20,410 bases of DNA from CAYHDN01 sp964355425 (GCA_964355425.1 CAYHDN010000010.1:1-20410), one strand, 5' to 3'; positions 6,345 to 12,920 are shown, counted from the first letter of the stretch. The notes: a model not told the origin generated them from the sequence alone. Translations and numbers: made by a program.

Positions 6345-7208
6345 ATGAAACTAATAGATATTCGCAAAAAAATTATTTCGGAATTAAATGCTGCCAGTAT
6401 TAAGTCTGCGGAAATTGATGCCCAAATTTTGTTGGAGTCCGTAACCGGAAAATCACGAGAGTTCGTGTTAACACATCCAGAATTTAAGTTTTCAGACAAG
6501 CAAATTAAAGATCTCAAAAAGTTGGCAGCGAGAAGAAAATTGCACGAACCAATTGCTTATATCACCGGCCAGAAAGAATTTTTTGGACTGGATTTCATCA
6601 TCACACCAGATGTTTTGATTCCCCGTCCAGAGACGGAAATTTTAGTCGAAGAAGGACTAAAATTTCTAGAATCTAGAATAAAGAATATAGAATTTAGAAT
6701 ACTAGATATTGGGACTGGCAGCGGGAACATAATAATTTCAATAGCAAAATCAAGTAAAAAGTTTCCGATCGCAAACTTTTTACACTTTTTCGCTAGTGAT
6801 ATTTCGGAGAAAGCTTTGATGGTTGCTAAAAAGAATGCTAAAAAACATCAAGTTAAAATAAAGTTTAGAGAATCCGATCTTTTCAAGAACATTGACGGAA
6901 AATTCGATCTAATTATCGCCAACCTACCCTATGTTCCAATGAGAAAGGCGGAGGGCGGAGGGCGGAGGGCGGAAGAGATTGATTTTGAGCCGCGAGAGGC
7001 GATTTTTGCCAAAGAAAATGGGACTGAAATTATCAAAATATTTCTCGACCAAGCACAATACCATATCAATAAAAATGGTTTGATTTTGGCCGAAGTTGAC
7101 CCAAGAAATGCAATCGAGATAAAAAAATACGCCATTAAATTATATAAATCAGTAGAGTTAAAAAGGGACTTTTCTGGTATATATCGAATGATTTTGATCT
7201 TGACATAA
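6345..7208 (+). CDS. prmC: Release factor glutamine methyltransferase
   Basis: PrmC uses S-adenosylmethionine to N5-methylate the GGQ glutamine of release factors. The 287-aa protein has the N-terminal helical domain, IPRPETE at 92-98, SAM motif I DIGTGSG at 121-127, and the substrate motif NLPY at 193-196 (NPPY in most homologues; the Leu is a conservative departure). The frame is open back to 6276, but those 23 residues cover the preceding terminator, so the ATG at 6345 (MKLIDIRKK) is chosen. No ribosome site is visible. Two heptanucleotide arrays lie in its coding sequence: one encodes residues about 107-119 just before motif I, and the other 199-210 just after NLPY. Both fall in surface loops where homologues vary. 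Confidence 0.94.
   Translation: MKLIDIRKKIISELNAASIKSAEIDAQILLESVTGKSREFVLTHPEFKFSDKQIKDLKKLAARRKLHEPIAYITGQKEFFGLDFIITPDVLIPRPETEILVEEGLKFLESRIKNIEFRILDIGTGSGNIIISIAKSSKKFPIANFLHFFASDISEKALMVAKKNAKKHQVKIKFRESDLFKNIDGKFDLIIANLPYVPMRKAEGGGRRAEEIDFEPREAIFAKENGTEIIKIFLDQAQYHINKNGLILAEVDPRNAIEIKKYAIKLYKSVELKRDFSGIYRMILILT
6665..6699. repeat. Degenerate 7-nt tandem repeat inside prmC
   Basis: Five units in register: TCTAGAA, TCTAGAA, TAAAGAA, TATAGAA and TTTAGAA, consensus TnnAGAA. They encode the linker before SAM motif I. Confidence 0.75.
6947..6974. repeat. (GGCGGAG)4 tandem repeat inside prmC
   Basis: Three exact GGCGGAG copies plus a fourth ending in A. The 28-nt block encodes the Gly/Arg/Glu-rich loop (EGGGRRAEE) after the NLPY motif. 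A change of one or two copies would break the frame. Confidence 0.9.
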
Positions 7209-7228
7209 ATTATATGTCCTGTTACTTT
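7200..7228 (+). promoter_or_regulatory. Promoter of the 62-codon sORF unit
   Basis: Consensus -35 TTGACA (7200-7205, overlapping the prmC stop), 17-nt spacer, extended -10 TGT-TACTTT (7223-7228, weak hexamer). Transcription would start near 7235. Confidence 0.55.
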
Positions 7229-7293
7229 CAAATTGGACTCTTCCCTATCTCCATTTCGTTAAGTCGCCAAGATGATACGATAGGAGGTGGAAA

Positions 7294-7482
7294 ATGCCCA
7301 TCACAGCCGTAACGGCAACTGGGCTAAAGTGCCCGAAGCCTCGATGCGAGCAGATGCTGCTCAATCCAGGCAAATACTACGGTTTCTGTCCCGTACACAA
7401 GACAGTCGAGATTCGACAGATTGCCGTAGAGACACCTTGCGCAAAGGGAGGCGCAGAACGTGAACGCGCACATGTCGTTTAG
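7294..7482 (+). CDS. Small Cys/His protein, 62 aa, possible zinc knuckle
   Basis: Unrecognised small protein beginning MPITAVTATG. It has C13 and C18 (KCPKPRC) and, after 13 residues, C32-P-V-H35. This C-x4-C-x13-C-x2-H arrangement could bind zinc (inference). A hydrophilic tail (KGGAERERAHVV) follows. The ATG has a strong AGGAGG site (7282-7287). Upstream, CCTATC (7243-7248) can pair with GATAGG (7280-7285), which would cover part of that site. In addition GACTCTTCCC in the leader (7235-7244) is the exact complement of GGGAAGAGTC right after the stop (7483-7492), so the message can close on itself. GC content is well above that of the flanking genes. It has its own promoter and a downstream terminator. 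Confidence 0.6.
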   Translation: MPITAVTATGLKCPKPRCEQMLLNPGKYYGFCPVHKTVEIRQIAVETPCAKGGAERERAHVV

Positions 7483-7500
7483 GGAAGAGTCGCCAGACCT

Positions 7501-7528
7501 CTGGCTGGCTCATTCACGAGCCAGCCAG
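7501..7528. other. Perfect 11-bp hairpin downstream of the 62-codon sORF
   Basis: CTGGCTGGCTC (7501-7511) and GAGCCAGCCAG (7518-7528) with a 6-nt loop. It is followed on the plus strand by an A-rich rather than T-rich stretch, so it is not a standard terminator. It may protect the 3' end or form part of the unit's RNA fold. Confidence 0.7.
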
Positions 7529-7555
7529 AAAACAAAAACAACTATTCTAAATAAG

Positions 7556-7583
7556 AAAAAATTGGCCTTTGGACCAATTTTTT
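7556..7583. terminator. Bidirectional terminator between convergent units
   Basis: A-tract plus ATTGG (7556-7565) pairs with CCAAT plus T-tract (7574-7583), giving a stem flanked by A and T runs on both sides. It separates the plus-strand sORF unit from htrA, which ends on the opposite strand at 7629. Confidence 0.8.
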
Positions 7584-7628
7584 CTTTCTAGCCAGTGTCA
7601 ATTTAGTGTTGAATTTTGTCAGTGTTCG

Positions 7629-8837
7629 TCATTTGGTCTCTTCTAACTTGACTTTGGTCTCTTTCTCGCTTCCCTGATGTGAAATTTTTAAAGTTACAGT
7701 ATCACCAATATTATATTTTTGGACTAAAGCTGACAAACTATTTGTGCTGTCAATTTTTTCCTTATTGATTTCAAGAATAATGTCGTTCTCAACAATACCA
7801 GCTTTGTCTGCCGGCCCGCCAGGAATAACTGCTACCTGGCCCAAACCGTTACCCCGAATAACAAGAACTCCGTAATCATATTTCAAATTGTTGGTTTTGG
7901 ACAAGTCTGGAGTAATTGGCAAATAACGAACACCAATATACGGACGAACTATTTTTCCGGTTTTCTTAATTGATTCAATTGCTTTCTTGGCTGAATTTAT
8001 TGGAATGGCAAAACTAATTCCCTGGGCATTCGAGGCAACAGCGGTATTAATGCCGATAACCTGACCATTAAGATTAACCAGTGGTCCGCCGGAATTTCCC
8101 GGATTAACTGCGGCATCAGTTTGCAGCAGACCTTGCAAATTTTCCGTCGTCGTGCCAGACGGATCAGAAGCTTCAACTTTGCGCTCCTTGGCAGAAATTA
8201 CTCCAACTGTTACCGTATTTTGATATTTGCCAAGTGCATTTCCAACGGCAACAACCCACTGGCCGACTGTCAATTGATCCGAGTCTCCAAGTTCAACGAC
8301 TGGCAGATTTCTGGCATCAACCTTAACCACCGCAATATCGTCGATCGGATCAAGCGATTGAACCTTGGCATCATAATTCTTGCCGTCAGCCAGTATAACT
8401 GTGTAAGAAGCATTTGCATCAGACACTACATGCTTATTGGTGATAATTAAGCCGTCACTGGTGATTATAAAACCGGTGCCGCCGCCTTGTTGAGTGTAGA
8501 CATCGCCAAAAATGCTTTGTGCCTGTGATTTCGAAACAATCGAAACTACCGCTGGAGAAACTTTATTGACCGAATCAATTATTGCACTTGACTCTTCAAT
8601 CTTGATTCTCCTGGTCTCGGTTAAAGGAATAGCCATATTATCCCAATTTTTGAAACCAATTTTTTTCGCTATCGCTCCGTTGTCTCTTGAAAGCAGAATA
8701 ACGCTACCGACACCGCTAATCGCCCCAAAAATTATTGAAATGATGACGATCAATACAATTTTCCAGAATTGACTTGGTCTTCGTTTTGGCATATTTGCCA
8801 CTGCATTCCCTTGATTTACATACTCAATTTTCGGCAT
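7629..8837 (-). CDS. HtrA/Deg-type trypsin-like serine protease with one PDZ domain
   Basis: A membrane-anchored envelope protease that degrades misfolded exported proteins. The 402-aa protein has a short cytoplasmic N-terminus, one membrane segment at about 26-49, then the protease domain with catalytic triad H136 (TNKHVVSD), D167 (DDIAVVK) and S249 (NPGNSGGPLVN). A single PDZ domain covers roughly 310-395. This is the DegS/HtrA one-PDZ arrangement. The ATG at 8837 has an AAAGGAAA ribosome site. The upstream spacer (8838-8953) is occupied by a dyad-symmetric heptamer array (8868-8936). It is the last gene of the minus-strand block and ends before a bidirectional terminator. Confidence 0.95.
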   Translation of the reverse strand: MPKIEYVNQGNAVANMPKRRPSQFWKIVLIVIISIIFGAISGVGSVILLSRDNGAIAKKIGFKNWDNMAIPLTETRRIKIEESSAIIDSVNKVSPAVVSIVSKSQAQSIFGDVYTQQGGGTGFIITSDGLIITNKHVVSDANASYTVILADGKNYDAKVQSLDPIDDIAVVKVDARNLPVVELGDSDQLTVGQWVVAVGNALGKYQNTVTVGVISAKERKVEASDPSGTTTENLQGLLQTDAAVNPGNSGGPLVNLNGQVIGINTAVASNAQGISFAIPINSAKKAIESIKKTGKIVRPYIGVRYLPITPDLSKTNNLKYDYGVLVIRGNGLGQVAVIPGGPADKAGIVENDIILEINKEKIDSTNSLSALVQKYNIGDTVTLKISHQGSEKETKVKLEETK

Positions 8838-8867
8838 GTTTTCCTTTCATTATTGAACATAGACTAT

Positions 8868-8936
8868 CACAGATATTGTTTCACAGATAAGCACCGATGA
8901 ATCAAATCTGTGTAAATCTGTGATGATATATCTGTG
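8868..8936. mobile_element. Empty copy of the CACWGAT palindromic element (between mscS-like gene and htrA)
   Basis: Six heptamers: CACAGAT at 8868, CACAGAT at 8882, CACCGAT at 8892, then the reverse complement ATCTGTG at 8906, 8916 and 8930. Start-to-start spacings are 14, 10, 14, 10, 14, symmetric about 8902. The intervening bases also partly match between arms. The right edge lies 17 nt after the stop of the mscS-like gene. No gene is inside. The arm sequence 8867-8898 is nearly identical to the left arm of the gene-bearing copy (11809-11840). Confidence 0.75.
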
Positions 8937-8953
8937 GGAGTTTTTGTTACATT

Positions 8954-9526
8954 TTATTTGGGTTTTTCAACTAACTTTTTAGCTTCAATTTTATTATCTT
9001 CAACTTCTCTGGAAATCACTTGCCAACCATCCTTATCCAATTTGGTATTAGGAAAAATGTGAATTCTACCTTCATCATCAACAATTCTAATTTTCCGGAT
9101 ATCAACCTGCTGAACAATTCCTTCGACATCGCCAACTTTTATTCTATATCCGATTTCAAAATCATGATCGCGGGCAAGAAAAACTCCGGAAATAATATCT
9201 GATGCCAGCCCAGACGCTCCGGTGGCTAAAGCCAGCGCTAATACCGCCAATGAGCCGGAGATTGTCACGGCCAGAGAGCCCATTCCCAGTTCTCTGGCTA
9301 TTTCGGCGAAGAGAATTACCCACATTACTATCAAAGCAAGTGAGATAATTACACCAATAAGTGCTCTTGGCAGACGCGACAATCGAAGCGCCCGGTTGAG
9401 CACAAACATTAGAATCTGAATAATTAAATAACCGACAATTAAAGTCAGAATTATCGCTGGAATTTTCGGCAGAAAGTTAATCACTGGCTGCCAAAAAGAA
9501 CTAATTACTTCGATTATCGTTTCCAT
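8954..9526 (-). CDS. Small-conductance mechanosensitive channel family (MscS-like), short form
   Basis: Opens under membrane tension to release solutes. The 190-aa protein has membrane segments at about 22-44, 56-78 and 84-106. The last is rich in Gly and Ala (LALATGASGLASD), as in the MscS pore helix. It is followed by the beta domain with FEIGYRIKVGDVEGIV and HIFPNTKL, which align with MscS signature segments (GEYVDLGGVAGTV and IPNGKI in E. coli). It lacks most of the C-terminal cage found in the 286-aa E. coli protein. It overlaps the end of gatB by 26 nt, so translation is probably coupled. The heptamer array 8868-8936 starts just after its stop. Confidence 0.87.
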   Translation of the reverse strand: METIIEVISSFWQPVINFLPKIPAIILTLIVGYLIIQILMFVLNRALRLSRLPRALIGVIISLALIVMWVILFAEIARELGMGSLAVTISGSLAVLALALATGASGLASDIISGVFLARDHDFEIGYRIKVGDVEGIVQQVDIRKIRIVDDEGRIHIFPNTKLDKDGWQVISREVEDNKIEAKKLVEKPK

Positions 9527-10949
9527 CTAACTTCTCTCTTAAGAGTTTATTAACTACTTGCGGATTTGCCCGGCCGCTAGTCTGTTTCATCACCTGCCCG
9601 ACCAAAAATCCGACAACTTGTATTTTACCAGCTTTATATTTTTCTGCCAACTCCGGATTCTCTTTTATCACCTTGGCAATAACAACTTCGAGTTCACCGC
9701 TGTCCGATACTTGCTCCAAACCTTTCTCTTCAATAATTTCCGCCGCCTCTTTGCCGCTTCTAACCATCTCATTATAAATTTCCTTGGCGACGGTTTTGCT
9801 TATTATTCCCTCTTTAACAAAATTCATAAGCTCGGCCAAATTGCTAATTGTTACCCGATTTGTTTCGTCTTCCTTCACCTGCTCGACAACAAAAGTTGCC
9901 AAGTCGTTTTCTAGCTCTTTTGCCGATTCAAGATATTCAACCAGATGCGGCTGGCGAATAATTTTTTCCGCGATATCTTCCCTCACTCCGGCAGCAACGT
10001 ATCTTTGGTGCTTCTGTTTTGGCAATTCTTTAATTTGAGCTTTGAGCTTTGAGCTTTGAGCTTCCGATATTTTTATCGGTGGTATATCCGGCTCGGGGAA
10101 ATATCGGTAGTCAGCGGCTTCCTCTTTCCGACGCTGCTCGAAAGTTGTCCCCTTATTTGAATCAAAACCGCGGGTGATTTTAGTTTGTTTTTCCGGCCAA
10201 TTTTTAAAGTCATCAGCTAATCTTTTCTCTTCATGTGCTAGCGCCTGTTCGACAAACTTAAAAGAATTGAGGTTTTTAATTTCAACTATTGGTGATGACT
10301 TTCCGTCTTTTTGGATTGAAATGTTTGCGTCACAACGTAAGTGTCCTTTTTCCATATCGGCATCCGTTACAGCTAGATATCTAAGCGCCAGCTGTAACTC
10401 TTCCATGAATTTTCGCGCTTCGGCTGGCGATGTGATGTCGGGCTCGGTAACAATTTCCATCAGCGGCGTTCCGGCTCGGTTCAAATCAACCAATGAATAA
10501 TCTTTCCTGCTCGGATGGGTAAGTTTTCCAGCATCCTCTTCGAGATGTATTCGATTCAATCTAACAATTTGACATTCGGATTTTGAGCTTTGGATTTCAA
10601 CTTTGCCACCTTTGCAAAATGGTTTGTCATATTGCGAAATCTGGAAGCCTTTTGGCAGGTCTGGATAAAAATAATGCTTGCGGTCAAATTTTGACTCGCT
10701 TGGAATCTCGCAACCAAGTGCTAATCCTGTTATAATCGTCATTTCAACTGCCGCTCGATTTGTCACCGGCAGTGTTCCCGGCATTCCTAAACAAACCGGA
10801 CAAACTAAAGTATTTGGCTCCGCACCTTCGGATTGCTTGCCATCCGTAGCTTTAGCGTAGGATTGGTTATCACAACCGCAAAACATTTTGCTTTTAGTCT
10901 TTAGCTGACAATGAATTTCCAATCCGATTGTAGTTTTAAACTCGTTCAT
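9501..10949 (-). CDS. gatB: Asp/Glu-tRNA(Asn/Gln) amidotransferase subunit B
   Basis: GatB binds mischarged tRNA and phosphorylates the acyl group before GatA-derived ammonia completes the amide. The protein has TTIGLEIHCQLKTKSKMFC at the start, VCPVCLGMPGTLPV, the LEEDAGKLTH segment, DLNRAGTPLMEIVTEPD, DYRYFPEPDIPP, and the C-terminal helical YqeY-like tail. An ATG at 10949 (MNEFKTT) is chosen over a TTG four codons earlier because it fits the family; length 482 aa. It is separated from gatC-gatA by about 2 kb of other genes. Oddities are an insertion SYAKATDGK (about residues 31-39) encoded by a palindromic repeat (10842-10863), and two heptanucleotide arrays (10034-10061 and 10578-10605). 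Confidence 0.96.
   Translation of the reverse strand: MNEFKTTIGLEIHCQLKTKSKMFCGCDNQSYAKATDGKQSEGAEPNTLVCPVCLGMPGTLPVTNRAAVEMTIITGLALGCEIPSESKFDRKHYFYPDLPKGFQISQYDKPFCKGGKVEIQSSKSECQIVRLNRIHLEEDAGKLTHPSRKDYSLVDLNRAGTPLMEIVTEPDITSPAEARKFMEELQLALRYLAVTDADMEKGHLRCDANISIQKDGKSSPIVEIKNLNSFKFVEQALAHEEKRLADDFKNWPEKQTKITRGFDSNKGTTFEQRRKEEAADYRYFPEPDIPPIKISEAQSSKLKAQIKELPKQKHQRYVAAGVREDIAEKIIRQPHLVEYLESAKELENDLATFVVEQVKEDETNRVTISNLAELMNFVKEGIISKTVAKEIYNEMVRSGKEAAEIIEEKGLEQVSDSGELEVVIAKVIKENPELAEKYKAGKIQVVGFLVGQVMKQTSGRANPQVVNKLLREKLDGNDNRSN
10034..10061. repeat. (TTTGAGC)4 tandem repeat inside gatB
   Basis: Four exact 7-nt copies, encoding the AQSSKLKAQ stretch on the minus strand. This is the cleanest 7-nt array in the window. 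Confidence 0.95.
10578..10605. repeat. Degenerate 7-nt repeat inside gatB
   Basis: Units GGATTTT, GAGCTTT, GGATTTC and AACTTTG share a purine/TTT pattern with period 7. They encode VEIQSSKSE on the minus strand. Confidence 0.5.
10842..10863. repeat. Palindromic repeat inserted in frame in gatB
   Basis: ATCC, GTA, GC, TTTA, GC, GTA, GGAT: the same outer stem, 3-nt internal loop and GC/GC inner stem as the rpsB leader element. It encodes SYAKATDG, which has no counterpart at the matching place in typical GatB proteins, where the sequence passes directly to GAEPNT. Confidence 0.65.
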
Positions 10950-10954
10950 ATGTT

Positions 10955-11370
10955 TTACCAATATTTTCCAAACTCACTTGCGGCCATTGCTTGGTCGACC
11001 TGACTAAGTTTATTATTAAAGTCTATCAAGAATCGAACATCGTCATCAGTAAGCAAATCTGGCGACTGACTACAATTGAAGTAAATACGATTAAATTCGG
11101 CAATAATTTCGTCGCTGATCCCAGCTTCAATTCGCTTTGATCGCAAGAATTCTGATTGTCTTACTTGTTCGCCAACCAGCGGGTCTGTTTTGCGTTGTTT
11201 TTCAATCCTTCAGGAGTCTTTCCCTGTTCCAAGAAAGCCATACTCATTGTTTTTCCGCCAAATCTAACTATTCCCCAAAGCAAATTATTGTATTTATCTC
11301 GGAATTTCTGGATAATTCTTTTCACTTCTGCGCTCGGATCATTTTGTGGTGGTTGTATAATTTCGCTCAT
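10955..11370 (-). pseudogene. Unknown small protein gene split by a -1 frameshift
   Basis: Two abutting frames look like one gene of about 139 codons. The first (MSEIIQPPQNDPSAEV..., start 11370) reads to a stop at 11161. Reading one base back near the run of five A on the minus strand (11198-11202) continues smoothly: EGLKKQRKTDPLVGEQ and on through SKRIEAGISDEIIAEF to GKYW, stop at 10955-10957. Adding one A to the run would restore a single frame. The ATG at 11370 overlaps the previous gene's TGA by 4 nt, and gatB begins 5 nt after the final stop, so it sits in an operon. The product is hydrophilic and not recognised. The break may be a sequencing or assembly error, a true mutation, or a slippage site. 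Confidence 0.65.
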
Positions 11371-11789
11371 TTCATCAGTAGGTTAATAATCGCTCGCCGC
11401 AATTCGTTGTCTGAAATCTCGCCATCTTCATGGGCTATACAATTACGAATTTTGTGCCCATCCCAAATACTATTATAAACATTTTTAGAAATATCTTTCT
11501 CTGCTGACCGTAATCGGTCAGCAAAGGTTTCTCCCTGGTAGCTTTCCTTCTTCAAAATCCAGTCGACTAATTTATCAGCCTCAATGACCGCGTGTCGAAG
11601 TTCAATTGGATTTTTCGATTGACCAAGATTTCTGACCTCTTGTTTCTTTGAAAAAACATATTGTTGGTCAGCAACAGATAGTTTTTTCTTTTTTGACAAA
11701 CCGTGAAACGGCAGTTTTACCAACCACCAAACACCACGAAAAAACCCGATGATGATTTTCTCTAAAATAGTTTGTTGTTGCTTTTTCAT
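11367..11789 (-). CDS. HEPN-like protein with a possible membrane-associated N-terminus
   Basis: Not a named gene. The 140-aa product starts with a hydrophobic, aromatic stretch (about 8-30), then a Lys-rich turn, then a helical domain. The domain contains LRHAVIEADKLVDWIL, GETFADRL, and the motif R115-N116-C-I-A-H120 (R-N-x3-H) in the sequence HKIRNCIAHED. The R-polar-x3-H pattern with surrounding helices is the signature of HEPN domains, many of which are RNases or nucleotide-binding partners (family knowledge). Function here is inferred from the motif only. A TTG at 11804 could also start it; the ATG at 11789 is chosen. It overlaps the following frameshifted gene by 4 nt (ATGA). Its upstream flank is the left half of the gene-bearing heptamer element. 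Confidence 0.65.
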   Translation of the reverse strand: MKKQQQTILEKIIIGFFRGVWWLVKLPFHGLSKKKKLSVADQQYVFSKKQEVRNLGQSKNPIELRHAVIEADKLVDWILKKESYQGETFADRLRSAEKDISKNVYNSIWDGHKIRNCIAHEDGEISDNELRRAIINLLMK

Positions 11790-11809
11790 AATAATGAAGT
11801 ACAAACTCT

Positions 11810-12250
11810 CACAGATATTGCGTCACAGATAAACACAGATACTAAAGAACTAATCTTTTTATCTTGACCCGAAAATTACCAAAATACAACAATAACCCTA
11901 CCTTTATATTATTAAACTTTAAATAATTAAGAACTTGAGATATATCTTTATTATAGATTGAATCTCTGGTTTTTAATTCTACAACAACCTTACCTTCTAT
12001 CAAGAAATCCAATCTGTAGCTACCGACAATCTTATCATCTACTATCAACTTGCTATAACATTCTTTCCTGTACTTCAGCCCCGATTCCAATAAGAAATTC
12101 TCAAATACTTTCTGATAAACTTTTTCTGCAAAACCAGGGCCTATCTCATTTTGAGTTTTAAAAGCAATTCCGATTATCTTCTCTGTAATTTCTTTTTCTG
12201 GGTATTCTTTTTCTGCTTTATCTGTGCCCATCTGTGAAATATTATCAGTG
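11810..12250. mobile_element. Gene-bearing CACWGAT element carrying the GxxExxY gene
   Basis: The left half has CACAGAT at 11810, 11824 and 11834 (spacing 14, 10). The right half has ATCTGTG at 12220 and 12230 and ATCAGTG at 12244 (spacing 10, 14). These are the two halves of the same symmetric array seen undivided at 8868-8936 and 12921-12984, here pulled apart by about 380 bp. The outer edges match as inverted repeats: ACTCTCACAGAT on the left and the complement of ACTCTCACTGAT on the right. The enclosed gene starts inside the second right-hand heptamer and stops 1 nt from the last left-hand heptamer. Confidence 0.7.
11842..12231 (-). CDS. GxxExxY protein (PD-(D/E)XK nuclease-like fold)
   Basis: The 129-aa protein contains the family motif G-F-A-E-K-V-Y (GxxExxY) followed by LLESGLKYRKE, then RLDFLIEGKVVVELK, where D and the E-x-K pair fit the catalytic core of PD-(D/E)XK nucleases. 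It ends with QVLNYLKFNNIKVGLLLYFG. This matches the TIGR04256/PF13366-type family, widespread but of unknown biological role. The ATG at 12231 overlaps a terminal heptamer, so the first residues (MGTDK) are encoded by the repeat itself. There is no Shine-Dalgarno. It is enclosed by the two halves of the heptamer array, suggesting that gene and array move or spread together (inference). Confidence 0.9.
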   Translation of the reverse strand: MGTDKAEKEYPEKEITEKIIGIAFKTQNEIGPGFAEKVYQKVFENFLLESGLKYRKECYSKLIVDDKIVGSYRLDFLIEGKVVVELKTRDSIYNKDISQVLNYLKFNNIKVGLLLYFGNFRVKIKRLVL

Positions 12251-12264
12251 AGAGTCTCTGCTCC

Positions 12265-12912
12265 TTATTTAATAATAACATTCTTAAGATAAACTGGGGT
12301 TTCCGGGACTTCTTTTTCATTTGTTGGAACCGATTCAATCTTTGTTGCAACGTCCATACCCTCAACAACTTGTCCAAAAGAAGTATATTTGCCATTTAGT
12401 GATTCCTGCGCGTCTGCAGTTGTGATGAAAAATTGCGAGTCATTGGTATTGGGACCGGAATTAGCCACGCCGACAACACCGGCGGTAAAATTCAAATCTG
12501 ATATTTCATCATCTACCTGCCGCCCAGCGCCACCAGTTCCAGCGCCGGTTGGGTCGCCAGTCTGGATAACAAAACCTTTGACTACTCGATGCCAGGTCAT
12601 ATCTTTATAAAAATTCGTTTTAGCCAGGTCAATAAAGTTAGCAACAGTTTTAGGCGCCTTGTCTTTTCGTAATTCAATTTTAATATTGCCTTCCGAAGTT
12701 TCCAAAATCGCAAATTTTCCGTGTGGAATATATTTTGCATAAACAAACGGGTAGGCGACCAGCGCAACAAAACAAATCGCCGATACTATAAAAAGTGGCG
12801 ATAAAAAGAATTTTTTCGGTTCAAAAACTTTAGAATTGGCTTTTAACTCTTCCTTCTGTAGCGCCAATTCTTCTAGTTTTCTTTCTTTTCTTTCCCGTTG
12901 TTTCTTACCCAT
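12265..12912 (-). CDS. Membrane-anchored cyclophilin-type peptidyl-prolyl isomerase
   Basis: Catalyses cis-trans isomerisation of X-Pro bonds, probably on the outer face of the membrane. The 215-aa protein starts with a charged helix (KKQRERKERKLEELALQKE), has one membrane segment at about 36-58, and then a compact cyclophilin domain. That domain shows the catalytic Arg in TWHRVVKGFVIQTGDP (H108, R109, Q117), the SQFFITT strand (159-165) and GKYTSFGQVVEGMDV (174 on). It is slightly short for the family because loops are trimmed. Flanked on both sides by heptamer arrays: 12921-12984 lies 8 nt upstream of its ATG and the gene-bearing copy begins 14 nt after its stop. Confidence 0.94.
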   Translation of the reverse strand: MGKKQRERKERKLEELALQKEELKANSKVFEPKKFFLSPLFIVSAICFVALVAYPFVYAKYIPHGKFAILETSEGNIKIELRKDKAPKTVANFIDLAKTNFYKDMTWHRVVKGFVIQTGDPTGAGTGGAGRQVDDEISDLNFTAGVVGVANSGPNTNDSQFFITTADAQESLNGKYTSFGQVVEGMDVATKIESVPTNEKEVPETPVYLKNVIIK

Positions 12913-12920
12913 CTAACTCT

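Noticed and set aside
7501..7528. Hairpin as the terminator of the 62-codon unit
   Set aside because: It is followed by A-rich, not T-rich, sequence; the hairpin at 7556-7583 is the better terminator.
10885..10905. Another 7-nt repeat near the start of gatB
   Set aside because: The encoded LKTKSKMF segment is itself conserved in GatB, so protein constraint explains the pattern.
11188..11210. Programmed -1 frameshift site in the split gene
   Set aside because: The sequence is G-AAA-AAC, which does not fit the X-XXY-YYZ slippery rule; no stimulating structure was evident. A lost A is simpler.
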